Positions 9,922-17,998 of a DNA stretch of 44,515 nucleotides are shown piece by piece. The first letter of the stretch is position 1. Every line of letters starts with the position of its first letter. The position numbers and the translations under genes are program-made. Under the pieces are notes generated by a model. The model ran no database searches and had not been told where the DNA came from. It was given only the letters and a program-made list of their open reading frames with translations. This DNA is from Desulfotignum sp. (GTDB taxonomy: Bacteria > Desulfobacterota > Desulfobacteria > Desulfobacterales > Desulfobacteraceae), in assembly GCA_021737695.1 (NCBI GenBank), contig JAIPDL010000026.1, positions 1 to 44,515 on the forward strand. The letters are read 5' to 3'.

Positions 9922-10035
9922 AGTCTCTCCTTGCGTGTAAATCCATCTGTAAAATCGAGCCTTTAGGTATCATAAAACCACCCGGGAGGCAACACTTTTC
10001 ATTGGGTGCCCGTGTTTGCGAAAGTGGTTTAGATC

Positions 10036-10064
10036 TTGACACAACCCATAAATTGCGGTAATTA
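10036..10064 (+). promoter_or_regulatory. Promoter of the rpmF-acpP-...-nusB block
   Basis: Perfect TTGACA (10036-10041), 17-bp spacer, TAATTA (10059-10064) about 75 nt ahead of rpmF. The remaining part of the 220-bp gap shows nothing else convincing; gltX has a weak TATGAT on the minus strand without a good -35. Confidence 0.5.
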
Positions 10065-10141
10065 GGTTTGTTTTATTGCAGATAATGTGAATAATCCGCA
10101 AATTATTTGGACTGAACCGATAGTTTTTAGGAGACATACCC

Positions 10142-10324
10142 ATGGCAGTACCCAAGCAGAAAAGCTCCAAATCCAGGGGCAGAAAAAGACGGACCCATTA
10201 CAAAACCCAGGCCCCGACCGTGACCACCTGCCCCGAGTGCCAGGAACCCAAACTTCCCCATACGGCCTGCCCGGAATGCGGGGCGTACAAGGACAGAAAT
10301 CTCAAAATGACGGCGGATGAATAA
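10142..10324 (+). CDS. rpmF: 50S ribosomal protein L32
   Basis: A 60-residue basic protein starting MAVPKQKSSKSRGRKRRTH. It is the zinc-ribbon version, with CxxC pairs at Cys30/33 and Cys43/46. AGGAG precedes the ATG. In many bacteria rpmF lies between yceD and plsX/fabH; here acpP follows directly and the usual lipid genes are missing, although the link to acyl carrier protein remains. Confidence 0.97.
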   Translation: MAVPKQKSSKSRGRKRRTHYKTQAPTVTTCPECQEPKLPHTACPECGAYKDRNLKMTADE

Positions 10325-10377
10325 CCGGTTACATGGTGCCGAACGTTACATAATTATTTTCAAGGAACGGTTTTCCC

Positions 10378-10611
10378 ATGACCATAGAAACCAAAGTAAG
10401 AAAAGTGATCGCAGAAAAAATTCCGGATATCGATATTGAAGATGTGGTGCCGGAAGCATCCCTGATCGATGATTTAGGGGCGGATTCATTGACCATCGTT
10501 GAGTTGATTATGTCCATGGAAGAAATTTTTGAAATTGAAATCGATGATGAAGCCGCAGAAAAACTGGTCACGGTTCAGGATGCCATTGATTTCATCAAAT
10601 CTAAATCCTGA
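10378..10611 (+). CDS. acpP: Acyl carrier protein
   Basis: A 77-residue acidic four-helix protein. The phosphopantetheine attachment site is Ser37 in [15 protein letters not shown]. It carries growing acyl chains in fatty-acid synthesis. AAGGAA lies upstream of the ATG, and rpiB follows after 21 nt. The C-terminal [12 protein letters not shown] is typical of the primary housekeeping ACP. Confidence 0.96.
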   Translation: MTIETKVRKVIAEKIPDIDIEDVVPEASLIDDLGADSLTIVELIMSMEEIFEIEIDDEAAEKLVTVQDAIDFIKSKS

Positions 10612-10632
10612 TGGTTTCAAGGAACCTTTTAT

Positions 10633-11067
10633 ATGAGTTCATCCATTATCATCGGCAGCGATCATGCCGGGTTTGAACTGAAGGAAAAAATTCGTACCCG
10701 CCTGATTTCCCAAGGATACACGGTTGACGATGCCGGACCTTTCAACGAATCATCTGTCAATTATGTGGATTATGCCAAAACAGTGGCTATTGCCGTGTCT
10801 GAAGCCCGGTTTTCAAAAGGAATACTGGTGTGCGGTTCCGGCATCGGCATGTCCATGGCCGCCAACCGGTTCAAAGGCGTGCGTGCGGCATTGTGCGCGG
10901 ATCTGCTTTCCGCCCGACTCAGCCGGCAGCACAACAATGCCAATGTGCTGGCGCTGGGGGGACGACTGATTGGAGATTTGCTGGCGTTTGAACTGGTGAA
11001 AACGTTTCTGGAAACGCAATTCGAAGAAGGCAGGCATCTGGAACGGATTCAATCCATGGATTGCTGA
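10633..11067 (+). CDS. rpiB: Ribose-5-phosphate isomerase B
   Basis: A 144-residue RpiB/LacAB-type sugar-phosphate isomerase interconverting ribose 5-phosphate and ribulose 5-phosphate. Key segments are IIGSDHAGFELKEKI, the active-site cysteine in GILVCGSGIGMSMAAN, the loop RAALCADLLSARLSRQHNNANVL (given in two overlapping pieces: RAALCADLLS and RQHNNANVL), and GGRLIGDLLAFELV. The product supplies ribulose 5-phosphate, the precursor used by RibB further down the same block, as well as ribose for nucleotides. Confidence 0.95.
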   Translation: MSSSIIIGSDHAGFELKEKIRTRLISQGYTVDDAGPFNESSVNYVDYAKTVAIAVSEARFSKGILVCGSGIGMSMAANRFKGVRAALCADLLSARLSRQHNNANVLALGGRLIGDLLAFELVKTFLETQFEEGRHLERIQSMDC

Positions 11068-11145
11068 GAATTCCGGCGGACAAGGCCTGCCTGCATGTGA
11101 AAACGCCTGACAGGGCTTGCCGGCCTGTATAACAAGGAAAGGCAA

Positions 11146-12384
11146 ATGGCAGAGCTTGTAACCAATGATCCGCAGATAGCTGCGATAATTGAAAATGAAA
11201 CAACCCGCCAGGAACAGGGGTTGAATCTGATTGCGTCGGAAAATACGGTCAGCCGTTCCGTGCTGGCGGCCCAGGGATCCGTACTCACCAACAAATATGC
11301 CGAAGGCTATCCGGCCCGGCGGTATTACGGGGGGTGTGACTTTGTGGATCAGGCCGAAGATCTGGCCATTGCCCGGGCCAAAAAACTGTTCCACGCGCCC
11401 TATGCCAATGTGCAGGCCCATTCCGGGTCCCAGGCCAACATGGCCGTGTATTTTGCCCTGTTAAATCCCGGGGACCGGATTCTGGCCATGGATCTGTCCC
11501 ATGGCGGACATCTGACCCATGGGGCTGCGGCCAGCTTTTCCGGTCGTTTATTTGAATTCGCCCATTACGGACTGACCCCGGATACTGAAGTCATTGACAT
11601 GGACCAGGTGGCGGATCTGGCCAAATCATTCAAACCCCGCCTGATCGTGGCCGGTGCCAGTGCCTATCCCCGAATCATCGATTTCCAGGCATTTGCCGAC
11701 ATCGCCGCATCTGTTCATGCGCGGTTCATGGTGGATATGGCCCATATTGCCGGGCTTGTGGCCGGCGGGGTTCATCCCACGCCCGTGGGATATGCGGATG
11801 TGATCACCTCCACTACCCATAAGACCTTGAGAGGGCCCCGGGGCGGATTGATTCTGGGGTCAGAGGATCTGGCCGGAAAAATCAACGCCCAGATTTTTCC
11901 CGGGATTCAGGGCGGACCGCTCATGCATGTGATTGCCGCCAAGGCCGTGGCGTTCAACGAAGCCCTGCAGCCTGATTTCTCCCGATACCAGCAGCAGGTG
12001 GTGGCAAATGCATCCGTGCTGGCGGATGCACTCATGAACCGGGGATATAAACTGGTATCCAACGGCACGGACAATCATATGGTGTTAATGGATCTCACAG
12101 ACAAATCCCTGACCGGAAAAGAAGCGGAAACCCGCCTGGGCCGGGCCGGTATCACAGTGAATAAGAACACGGTCCCCCATGAAAAAAAAGGGCCGTTTGT
12201 CACCAGCGGGATTCGCATCGGGGTGCCGTTGGTCACTTCCAGAGGGATGAAACCGGATGCGGTTCAACAAATCGCCCGATTTATCTGTGATGTGCTTGAT
12301 GATCCCGCAGCTGTGGACCCCACAGCGGCCCGGGTCAAAGACCTGTGCCGTCAATATCCATTATATCCGGGAGAAGTCCGATGA
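11146..12384 (+). CDS. glyA: Serine hydroxymethyltransferase
   Basis: A 412-residue PLP enzyme that transfers the serine hydroxymethyl group to tetrahydrofolate, giving glycine and methylene-THF. Landmarks are [43 protein letters not shown] and the PLP lysine Lys226 in [23 protein letters not shown] precedes the ATG. The stop overlaps the dCMP deaminase start (ATGA), so expression of the two is coupled. The 78-nt gap behind rpiB contains GC-rich repeats of GCCTG that could fold. Confidence 0.97.
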   Translation: MAELVTNDPQIAAIIENETTRQEQGLNLIASENTVSRSVLAAQGSVLTNKYAEGYPARRYYGGCDFVDQAEDLAIARAKKLFHAPYANVQAHSGSQANMAVYFALLNPGDRILAMDLSHGGHLTHGAAASFSGRLFEFAHYGLTPDTEVIDMDQVADLAKSFKPRLIVAGASAYPRIIDFQAFADIAASVHARFMVDMAHIAGLVAGGVHPTPVGYADVITSTTHKTLRGPRGGLILGSEDLAGKINAQIFPGIQGGPLMHVIAAKAVAFNEALQPDFSRYQQQVVANASVLADALMNRGYKLVSNGTDNHMVLMDLTDKSLTGKEAETRLGRAGITVNKNTVPHEKKGPFVTSGIRIGVPLVTSRGMKPDAVQQIARFICDVLDDPAAVDPTAARVKDLCRQYPLYPGEVR

Positions 12385-12836
12385 CCCGGGATATGCCGGA
12401 CCGGCCTTCCTGGAATGACTATTTCATGGGCATTGCAGACCTGGTGGCCGGGCGGGCCACCTGCATCCGCAGAAAAGTCGGGGCCGTGCTGGTGAAGGAC
12501 CGGCGGATTCTGTGCTCCGGATACAACGGGGCACCGGCCGGCATCCCCCACTGCGGGGAAACCGGGTGTCTGCGCAGGCAGCTCAATGTGCCGTCCGGGG
12601 TCAAGCATGAACTGTGCAGAGGTGTGCATGCGGAGCAGAATGTGATCATTCAGGCGGCGTATCACGGGGTGGCCGTGGCCGGTGCGACCTTGTACTGTAC
12701 GCATCAGCCCTGTTCCATCTGTGCCAAAATGCTGATCAATGCCGGTATTCAAGAGATCTATTACCGGGATGGATATGATGACCCCCTGGCTTTGGACATG
12801 TTTGACAAAGCCGGTGTGACACTGATAAAGATTTGA
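12381..12836 (+). CDS. Deoxycytidylate deaminase (ComEB-type)
   Basis: A 151-residue zinc-dependent dCMP deaminase, producing dUMP for thymidylate synthesis. The zinc/catalytic pattern is His83-Ala-Glu85 (GVHAEQNVI) and Cys111/Cys114 ([11 protein letters not shown]). [16 protein letters not shown] with the following CGETGC is the family's second metal/nucleotide region. The ATG overlaps the glyA TGA. Next to glyA this gives a methylene-THF plus dUMP supply, and nrdR follows 13 nt later, so the segment deals with deoxynucleotides. Confidence 0.93.
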   Translation: MTRDMPDRPSWNDYFMGIADLVAGRATCIRRKVGAVLVKDRRILCSGYNGAPAGIPHCGETGCLRRQLNVPSGVKHELCRGVHAEQNVIIQAAYHGVAVAGATLYCTHQPCSICAKMLINAGIQEIYYRDGYDDPLALDMFDKAGVTLIKI

Positions 12837-12849
12837 GGACTTTTGTGCC

Positions 12850-13347
12850 ATGAAATGCCCTTTTTGCAAAGCTTCCAATACCCGGGTGGTGGATTCACGG
12901 CCCGGCAAGATTGAAATGGAAGTTCGACGTCGGAGGGAATGTCAGTCCTGTTCCCAGCGGTTTACCACCTATGAGCGGGTGGAGCAGGTCCCGGTCATGA
13001 TTGTCAAAAAAGACAACCGCCGGGAAGAGTATGACCGGGAAAAGGTGCTCAAAGGCATTAAAAAAGCCTGTGAAAAAAGAGCCATCAGCATGGACCTCAT
13101 TGAAAACCTGGTGGATGGCATCGAGCGGGATCTGCGCGAAATCAATGAGCGGGAAATATCATCCAAAGTGGTGGGGGAAAAAATCATCCAGGCCCTGAAA
13201 CAGGTGGATGATGTGGCCTATGTGAGATTTGCATCCGTATATCGGGAATTCAAGGACATCACTGATTTTATCCAGGAACTCAAAGGCCTGCGGCCTGAAG
13301 ACAGCCATGTCCTGGACAGGATTTCGGAAACATCGGATGACGGATAA
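12850..13347 (+). CDS. nrdR: Transcriptional repressor NrdR
   Basis: A 165-residue regulator of ribonucleotide reductase genes. The N-terminal zinc ribbon MKCPFCKASNTRVVDSR ... RRRRECQSCSQRFTTYERVE is followed by an ATP-cone domain (VPVMIVKKDNRREEYDREK, then the long helical part to about residue 140). It senses ATP/dATP and binds NrdR boxes at nrd promoters; no nrd gene is in the window. Its last 11 nt overlap ribD. Confidence 0.96.
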   Translation: MKCPFCKASNTRVVDSRPGKIEMEVRRRRECQSCSQRFTTYERVEQVPVMIVKKDNRREEYDREKVLKGIKKACEKRAISMDLIENLVDGIERDLREINEREISSKVVGEKIIQALKQVDDVAYVRFASVYREFKDITDFIQELKGLRPEDSHVLDRISETSDDG

Positions 13348-14428
13348 GCAATACATGCAGCTGGCCCTGGCCCTGGCTGCCAGGGGCAAAGGGTTCACAT
13401 CCCCCAACCCGTGTGTGGGCGCGGTGGTGGTTAAAAACGGGGAAGTGGTGGGTCAAGGCTGGCACCGGGCATATGGTGCAGATCATGCAGAAGTGATGGC
13501 CATTGACGATGCGAAAGATGCGGCCAGAGGCGCGGACCTGTTTGTGACCCTGGAGCCCTGCAACCATTTCGGCAAGACCCCGCCCTGCACCCATAAAATA
13601 CTGGCTGCCGGCATCCGGCGGGTGACGGCGGCCTGCCCGGACCCCAATCCGGCAGCATCCGGCGGGCTTGCGTTTCTGTCTCAAAACAATGTGGCGGTGT
13701 CCTGTGGACTGCTCCAGGACCAGGCGGAAACATTGATCGAAGATTTTCTCTGGTATGTCCGGCATCACACCCCGTTTGTCACTCTCAAGTGCGCTGCGAC
13801 CCTGGACGGTTGCATTGCCACATCCACGGGCGAATCCCAATGGATCACGGGTGATGCGGCTCGAGCCTTTGGCCATAACATCCGGGGGCAGGTGGATGCC
13901 ATTCTGGTGGGTTCCGGAACCCTGCATGCAGACAATCCCTCTTTGACCTGCCGGATTTCCGGCAAACAGACCCGGGATCCGGCCCGGATCATTCTGGATA
14001 CCCGTTTGACCATTTCCGAACATGCCAAAGTGATCCGGCAGGAATCTGTTGCCCCCACCATTGTTGTTACCGGACCGGATGTGCCGGCTGACAAAAAAGC
14101 GCGTCTTTTAAGACAAAATGTCCGAATTCTGGAAATCGGCCTGAAAAACAATTGCCTTGATTTACGGCAACTCATGGTTACGTTGGGAGATATGTCTGTG
14201 ACCAGTCTGCTCATAGAAGGGGGCGGAACGGTTGCAGCCAATGCCCTGGCAGAAGGGATTGTCAATAAACTGGTATATTTTATGGCCCCTAAGCTGCTGG
14301 GGGGAAGTGACGGGAAAGCCGTGTTTGAGGGCAAAGGGGTGGAAAAACTGGCGGATGCCGTTACCCTGGCGCGCATGACTATGACCCGGGTGGATACGGA
14401 TATTTTGGTGCAGGGATATATTAAATAA
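13337..14428 (+). CDS. ribD: Bifunctional riboflavin deaminase/reductase RibD
   Basis: A 363-residue two-domain enzyme. The N-terminal deaminase has the zinc ligands His50-Ala-Glu52, Cys75 and Cys84 (ADHAEVMAI, TLEPCNHFGKTPPC). The C-terminal reductase domain begins near residue 150 with FVTLKCAATLDGCIAT and contains SLLIEGGGTVAANALAEG. It catalyses the second and third steps of riboflavin synthesis. The frame is open upstream, but the ATG at 13337, inside the nrdR tail, gives the standard N-terminus MTDKQYMQLALALA. No FMN riboswitch is visible upstream. Confidence 0.95.
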   Translation: MTDKQYMQLALALAARGKGFTSPNPCVGAVVVKNGEVVGQGWHRAYGADHAEVMAIDDAKDAARGADLFVTLEPCNHFGKTPPCTHKILAAGIRRVTAACPDPNPAASGGLAFLSQNNVAVSCGLLQDQAETLIEDFLWYVRHHTPFVTLKCAATLDGCIATSTGESQWITGDAARAFGHNIRGQVDAILVGSGTLHADNPSLTCRISGKQTRDPARIILDTRLTISEHAKVIRQESVAPTIVVTGPDVPADKKARLLRQNVRILEIGLKNNCLDLRQLMVTLGDMSVTSLLIEGGGTVAANALAEGIVNKLVYFMAPKLLGGSDGKAVFEGKGVEKLADAVTLARMTMTRVDTDILVQGYIK

Positions 14429-14470
14429 ACAGGCAACGTAAAAGAAAGATAGATTTGGGAGAAAAACAGC

Positions 14471-15130
14471 GTGTTCACCGGTATCATCGAAAGTCTGGGA
14501 ACCATTCACCGGGTCATTCCCCAGGGTGAGGGAAAGGTATTGCAGATTCGGTGCGGCCTGGATTTGAGTGACACCCGCGTCGGCGATTCCATTGCCGTGA
14601 ACGGGGCCTGCCTGACAGCGGTACATCTTGAGAAACACGCATTTTCCGTGGACATGGCCCCGGAAACCGTGGCCCGAACCACGTTCAAAACCGCGGCCCC
14701 CGGCATGCAGGTCAATGTGGAACGGGCCATGCAGTTGTCGTCCCGTGTGGACGGTCATCTGGTGTCCGGGCATATCGATGGGACCGGGGTGATCACCCGC
14801 ATTGAAAACAAAAGTAATGCCATCCTTTTGACCATTGCCGTGGGTGCGCATCTGGCAGGGCAGATGATTGAAAAAGGATCCGTGGCCGTGGACGGCATCA
14901 GCCTGACCATCAACCAGTGCACAGACACGGAGTTTTCCATCAGCATCATCCCCCATACGGCAAAACTCTCCACCATCGGATTCAAGCAGACCGGGGATTT
15001 TGTCAATATCGAAACCGACATGATAGGAAAGTATGTCAGAAAATTTTTAACCCACACCACAGCCATCGTTCCCGAAAAAGAACATACCGATATCAGCATG
15101 TCGCTGCTGGCCAAGAATGGATTTTTATAA
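14471..15130 (+). CDS. ribE: Riboflavin synthase, alpha chain
   Basis: A 219-residue protein made of two tandem lumazine-binding barrels, each opening with an FTGII- or VSGHIDG-like segment (MFTGIIESLG; DGHLVSGHIDGTGVI). It dismutates two 6,7-dimethyl-8-ribityllumazine molecules to riboflavin. NGACLTAV and DGISLTINQC are the repeated ligand-binding strands. The start is a GTG with GGGAG upstream. Confidence 0.95.
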   Translation: MFTGIIESLGTIHRVIPQGEGKVLQIRCGLDLSDTRVGDSIAVNGACLTAVHLEKHAFSVDMAPETVARTTFKTAAPGMQVNVERAMQLSSRVDGHLVSGHIDGTGVITRIENKSNAILLTIAVGAHLAGQMIEKGSVAVDGISLTINQCTDTEFSISIIPHTAKLSTIGFKQTGDFVNIETDMIGKYVRKFLTHTTAIVPEKEHTDISMSLLAKNGFL

Positions 15131-15157
15131 CTTAACATTGAAAACAGGACATATAAA

Positions 15158-16372
15158 ATGCCGCATTTAACGATTGAACAGGCAATTGATGATATAAAGA
15201 ATGGCAAAATGGTCATTCTTGTGGATGATGAAGACCGGGAAAACGAAGGGGACCTGACCATGGCTGCCGAGGCTGTCACGCCGGAAGCCATTAATTTCAT
15301 GGCCAAATACGGAAGAGGGCTCATCTGCCTGTCTCTGGATTCAAATATTGCGGACCGGCTGAATCTTCCCATGATGGTGGAGAACAACACCTCCCAGTTC
15401 GAGACGGGATTCACGGTGTCTATTGAAGCCAAAAAAGGGGTCACCACCGGGATTTCCGCTGCGGACAGGGCTACCACTATTCTGACGGCCGTGGCCGATG
15501 ATACTACTCCCGATGATATTGCCCGGCCCGGGCATATTTTTCCGTTACGGGCCAGGGACGGCGGGGTGATGGTCCGGGTGGGCCAGACCGAGGGATCCGT
15601 GGATCTGGCCCGGCTGGCCGGGCTCAAACCGGCCGGTGTGATCTGTGAGATTATGGATGAAGACGGCACCATGGCACGGATGCCGTCTCTGGAACAGTTT
15701 GCCAAAGAGCACGGCATCGGGATCTGCACGGTGGCGGACCTGGTAAAATACCGCCTCAAAACTGAAAATTTTGTTAAACGGGCGGCCCAGACCGTGATTC
15801 CCACCCGGGTGGGCGGAGAATTCAAAATTATCGCCTATGAAAATGATCTGGACAACCTGACCCACATTGCCCTGGTCAAAGGCGAAATCGATCCGGAAAA
15901 AGCCATTCTGGTGCGGGTGCATTCCGAATGCATGACCGGGGATATTTTTTCCTCGCTCCGGTGCGACTGCCAGGACCAGCTGCATCGGGCCATGGCCATG
16001 ATGGAGGAGGAAGGCAGCGGGGTGCTGCTGTATCTGCGTCAGGAAGGCCGGGGAATCGGGCTGGTCAACAAGCTGAAAGCCTATGAATATCAACGCCAGG
16101 GCATGGACACCGTGGAAGCCAATGAAAAACTGGGGTTTGCGGCGGATATGCGCGATTATGGGGTCGGGGCCCAGATGCTGGTGGAGCTGGGCGTGAAAAA
16201 AATGCGTCTTTTGACCAATAATCCCAAAAAAATGGTGGGGCTGGAAGGGTACGGCCTGTCCGTGGTGGAACAGGTTCCCATTGAAGTGCCGCCCAACTGC
16301 TACAACCAGGGATATCTCAAATGCAAACAGGCCAAAATGGGGCATCTGCTGCATATGGATAAATATTGCTGA
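15158..16372 (+). CDS. ribBA: Fused 3,4-dihydroxy-2-butanone-4-phosphate synthase / GTP cyclohydrolase II
   Basis: A 404-residue fusion. The N-terminal half is RibB, with the acidic DDEDRENEGDL motif and RPGHIFPLRARDGGVMVR. The second half, from about residue 205, is RibA, with zinc cysteines in CMTGDIFSSLRCDCQDQL and the catalytic region YLRQEGRGIGL. The two halves feed both branches of riboflavin synthesis from ribulose 5-phosphate and GTP. Each half keeps its catalytic residues, so both activities are expected. Confidence 0.96.
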   Translation: MPHLTIEQAIDDIKNGKMVILVDDEDRENEGDLTMAAEAVTPEAINFMAKYGRGLICLSLDSNIADRLNLPMMVENNTSQFETGFTVSIEAKKGVTTGISAADRATTILTAVADDTTPDDIARPGHIFPLRARDGGVMVRVGQTEGSVDLARLAGLKPAGVICEIMDEDGTMARMPSLEQFAKEHGIGICTVADLVKYRLKTENFVKRAAQTVIPTRVGGEFKIIAYENDLDNLTHIALVKGEIDPEKAILVRVHSECMTGDIFSSLRCDCQDQLHRAMAMMEEEGSGVLLYLRQEGRGIGLVNKLKAYEYQRQGMDTVEANEKLGFAADMRDYGVGAQMLVELGVKKMRLLTNNPKKMVGLEGYGLSVVEQVPIEVPPNCYNQGYLKCKQAKMGHLLHMDKYC

Positions 16373-16405
16373 AACATTTTGACAATTAAATAGGGATAAA
16401 CAACC

Positions 16406-16882
16406 ATGCCACAGATTATCGATGCACAACTTTCGGCCCGGGGCAAGACGTTCGGGATTATTGTGTCCCGGTTCAACGATTTTATCACAGGCAAACTGGT
16501 GGAGGGTGCCCTGGATGCATTGATCCGCAGCGGCGCCCAGGATCAGGATATTGTCATCGTCAAGGTGCCCGGGGCGTTTGAGATTCCCCTGGCAGCCCAG
16601 AAGATGGCAGCCACTAAAAAATATGATGCCATTATCTGCCTGGGCGCTGTGATCCGGGGAGCCACATCCCATTATGACTATGTGTGTGCGGAAGTCTCCA
16701 AAGGCATTGCCAGCGTCAGCCTGGAAACCGGTGTGCCGGTCATGTTCGGAATCCTGACCACGGAAACCATTGAACAGGCCATTGAGCGGGCCGGCACCAA
16801 GTCCGGAAACAAAGGCTTTGATACGGCCATGGGGGCCATTGAAATGGCCAATCTGGGAGAGATCCTCGGAAAGGATCAATAA
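16406..16882 (+). CDS. ribH: 6,7-Dimethyl-8-ribityllumazine synthase
   Basis: A 158-residue lumazine synthase, the subunit of the pentameric or icosahedral enzyme that joins the RibB and RibD pathway products. Landmarks are [39 protein letters not shown] with the catalytic histidine, and the [11 protein letters not shown] strand. nusB starts 3 nt later, the common ribH-nusB arrangement. Confidence 0.96.
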   Translation: MPQIIDAQLSARGKTFGIIVSRFNDFITGKLVEGALDALIRSGAQDQDIVIVKVPGAFEIPLAAQKMAATKKYDAIICLGAVIRGATSHYDYVCAEVSKGIASVSLETGVPVMFGILTTETIEQAIERAGTKSGNKGFDTAMGAIEMANLGEILGKDQ

Positions 16883-16885
16883 TCC

Positions 16886-17302
16886 ATGGGAGATCGCAGG
16901 CAGTCCAGAGAGTTGGCGCTTCAGGCCCTGTTTTTTCTGGATATGAATTCATCCAACGATGTTGCTGCGGATGTGGAAGCGTTCTGCCTGGAAAATGAGA
17001 CGGATTTGACCCCAACGATCCGGCCGTTTTTCATGGATCTGGTCCAGGGCGTGATCACAGCCATGGATAAAATCGATCCCATGCTGGAAACCTGTTCCAA
17101 ACACTGGAAAGTATCCAGAATGCCGGTGGTGGATCGCAACATCATGCGTATCGCCGCGTTTGAGCTGCTGGAAAGACAGGATATCCCCCCGTCCGTCACC
17201 ATCAACGAAGCCGTGGATATCGCGAAAAAATACAGTACCCGGGAATCAGGATCCTTTGTAAACGGGATTCTGGACCGGATACGCTTGTCCATCGGCCGAT
17301 GA
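16886..17302 (+). CDS. nusB: Transcription antitermination factor NusB
   Basis: A 138-residue all-helical NusB. It starts with RRQSRELALQALFFLD and has the conserved core PVVDRNIMRIAAFELL and NEAVDIAKKYSTRESGSFVNGILD (two overlapping parts: NEAVDIAKKYS, GSFVNGILD). It binds boxA with NusE/S10 in rRNA operon antitermination. It closes the riboflavin block; no terminator hairpin is visible in the following 75 nt. Confidence 0.95.
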   Translation: MGDRRQSRELALQALFFLDMNSSNDVAADVEAFCLENETDLTPTIRPFFMDLVQGVITAMDKIDPMLETCSKHWKVSRMPVVDRNIMRIAAFELLERQDIPPSVTINEAVDIAKKYSTRESGSFVNGILDRIRLSIGR

Positions 17303-17377
17303 TGCGCATCAAATCATATCATGGGGGCACAGTATGGGGATACCGGAGTAAGACAATAACGACACAAGGAGGGTGTT

Positions 17378-17998
17378 TTGATTATTAAAAAACTTGAAGT
17401 AGGACCGATCATGGCCAATTGTTTTATTCTGGGGTGCGAAGATACCCGGGAAGCCGTGGTGATTGACCCCGGAGATGACGCGGACCGGATACTCATGATA
17501 CTGGCCAAAGAAAAGCTGACTGTCAAGTATCTGATCAATACCCACGGCCATTTTGATCATGTGGGGGCCAACCGGCGCATGAAAGAGGTCACGGGTGCCA
17601 AACTGGCCATTCATCCGGATGATGTACCCATGTTGTCCGAGTTGTCTCGGTCCGCGGCCTCGTTTGGTTTGTCTGCGGAAAATTCACCGGAACCGGACCT
17701 GCTGCTTCATGACAAAGACATGGTGCGCTTCGGCAATATCACGTTGACCGTCATTCATACGCCGGGACATTCCAGGGGCGGTATTGCCCTGTACACGCCC
17801 GGGCACCTGTTTGCCGGCGATACCCTGTTTGCCGGATCCATCGGCCGGACCGATCTGCCAGGGGGCGACTATGACACCCTGATTGCCAGTATCAAACAAA
17901 AACTGCTGGTCCTTCCCGATGATACCGTGGTGTATACGGGGCACGGCCCGGAAACCACCATTGCCGATGAAAAACGCATGAATCCTTTTTTGCGATGA
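17378..17998 (+). CDS. Metallo-beta-lactamase-fold hydrolase (glyoxalase II-like)
   Basis: A 206-residue single-domain MBL hydrolase. The binuclear metal site is given by THGHFDHVG, HTPGHSRGGI, FAGDTLFAG and the C-terminal GHGP. This combination is typical of YcbL/GloB-like thioesterases, but the substrate is not known and the C-terminal glutathione-binding domain of true glyoxalase II is missing. The start is a TTG with a strong AGGAGG 5 nt upstream, giving the family N-terminus IIKKLEVGPIMANCFI. The TGA overlaps the pabB start (ATGA). Confidence 0.85.
   Translation: MIIKKLEVGPIMANCFILGCEDTREAVVIDPGDDADRILMILAKEKLTVKYLINTHGHFDHVGANRRMKEVTGAKLAIHPDDVPMLSELSRSAASFGLSAENSPEPDLLLHDKDMVRFGNITLTVIHTPGHSRGGIALYTPGHLFAGDTLFAGSIGRTDLPGGDYDTLIASIKQKLLVLPDDTVVYTGHGPETTIADEKRMNPFLR

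Noticed and set aside
10142-10611. rpmF-plsX-fabH lipid cluster
   Set aside because: plsX and fabH are not present; only rpmF and acpP are.
13270-13345. FMN riboswitch expected ahead of the rib genes
   Set aside because: ribD overlaps nrdR by 11 nt and no FMN-aptamer-like sequence is seen there or in front of ribE.
15545-16879. Long minus-strand open frame opposite ribBA and ribH
   Set aside because: His/Gly/Pro-rich composition and full overlap with two certain genes mark it as an antisense shadow.
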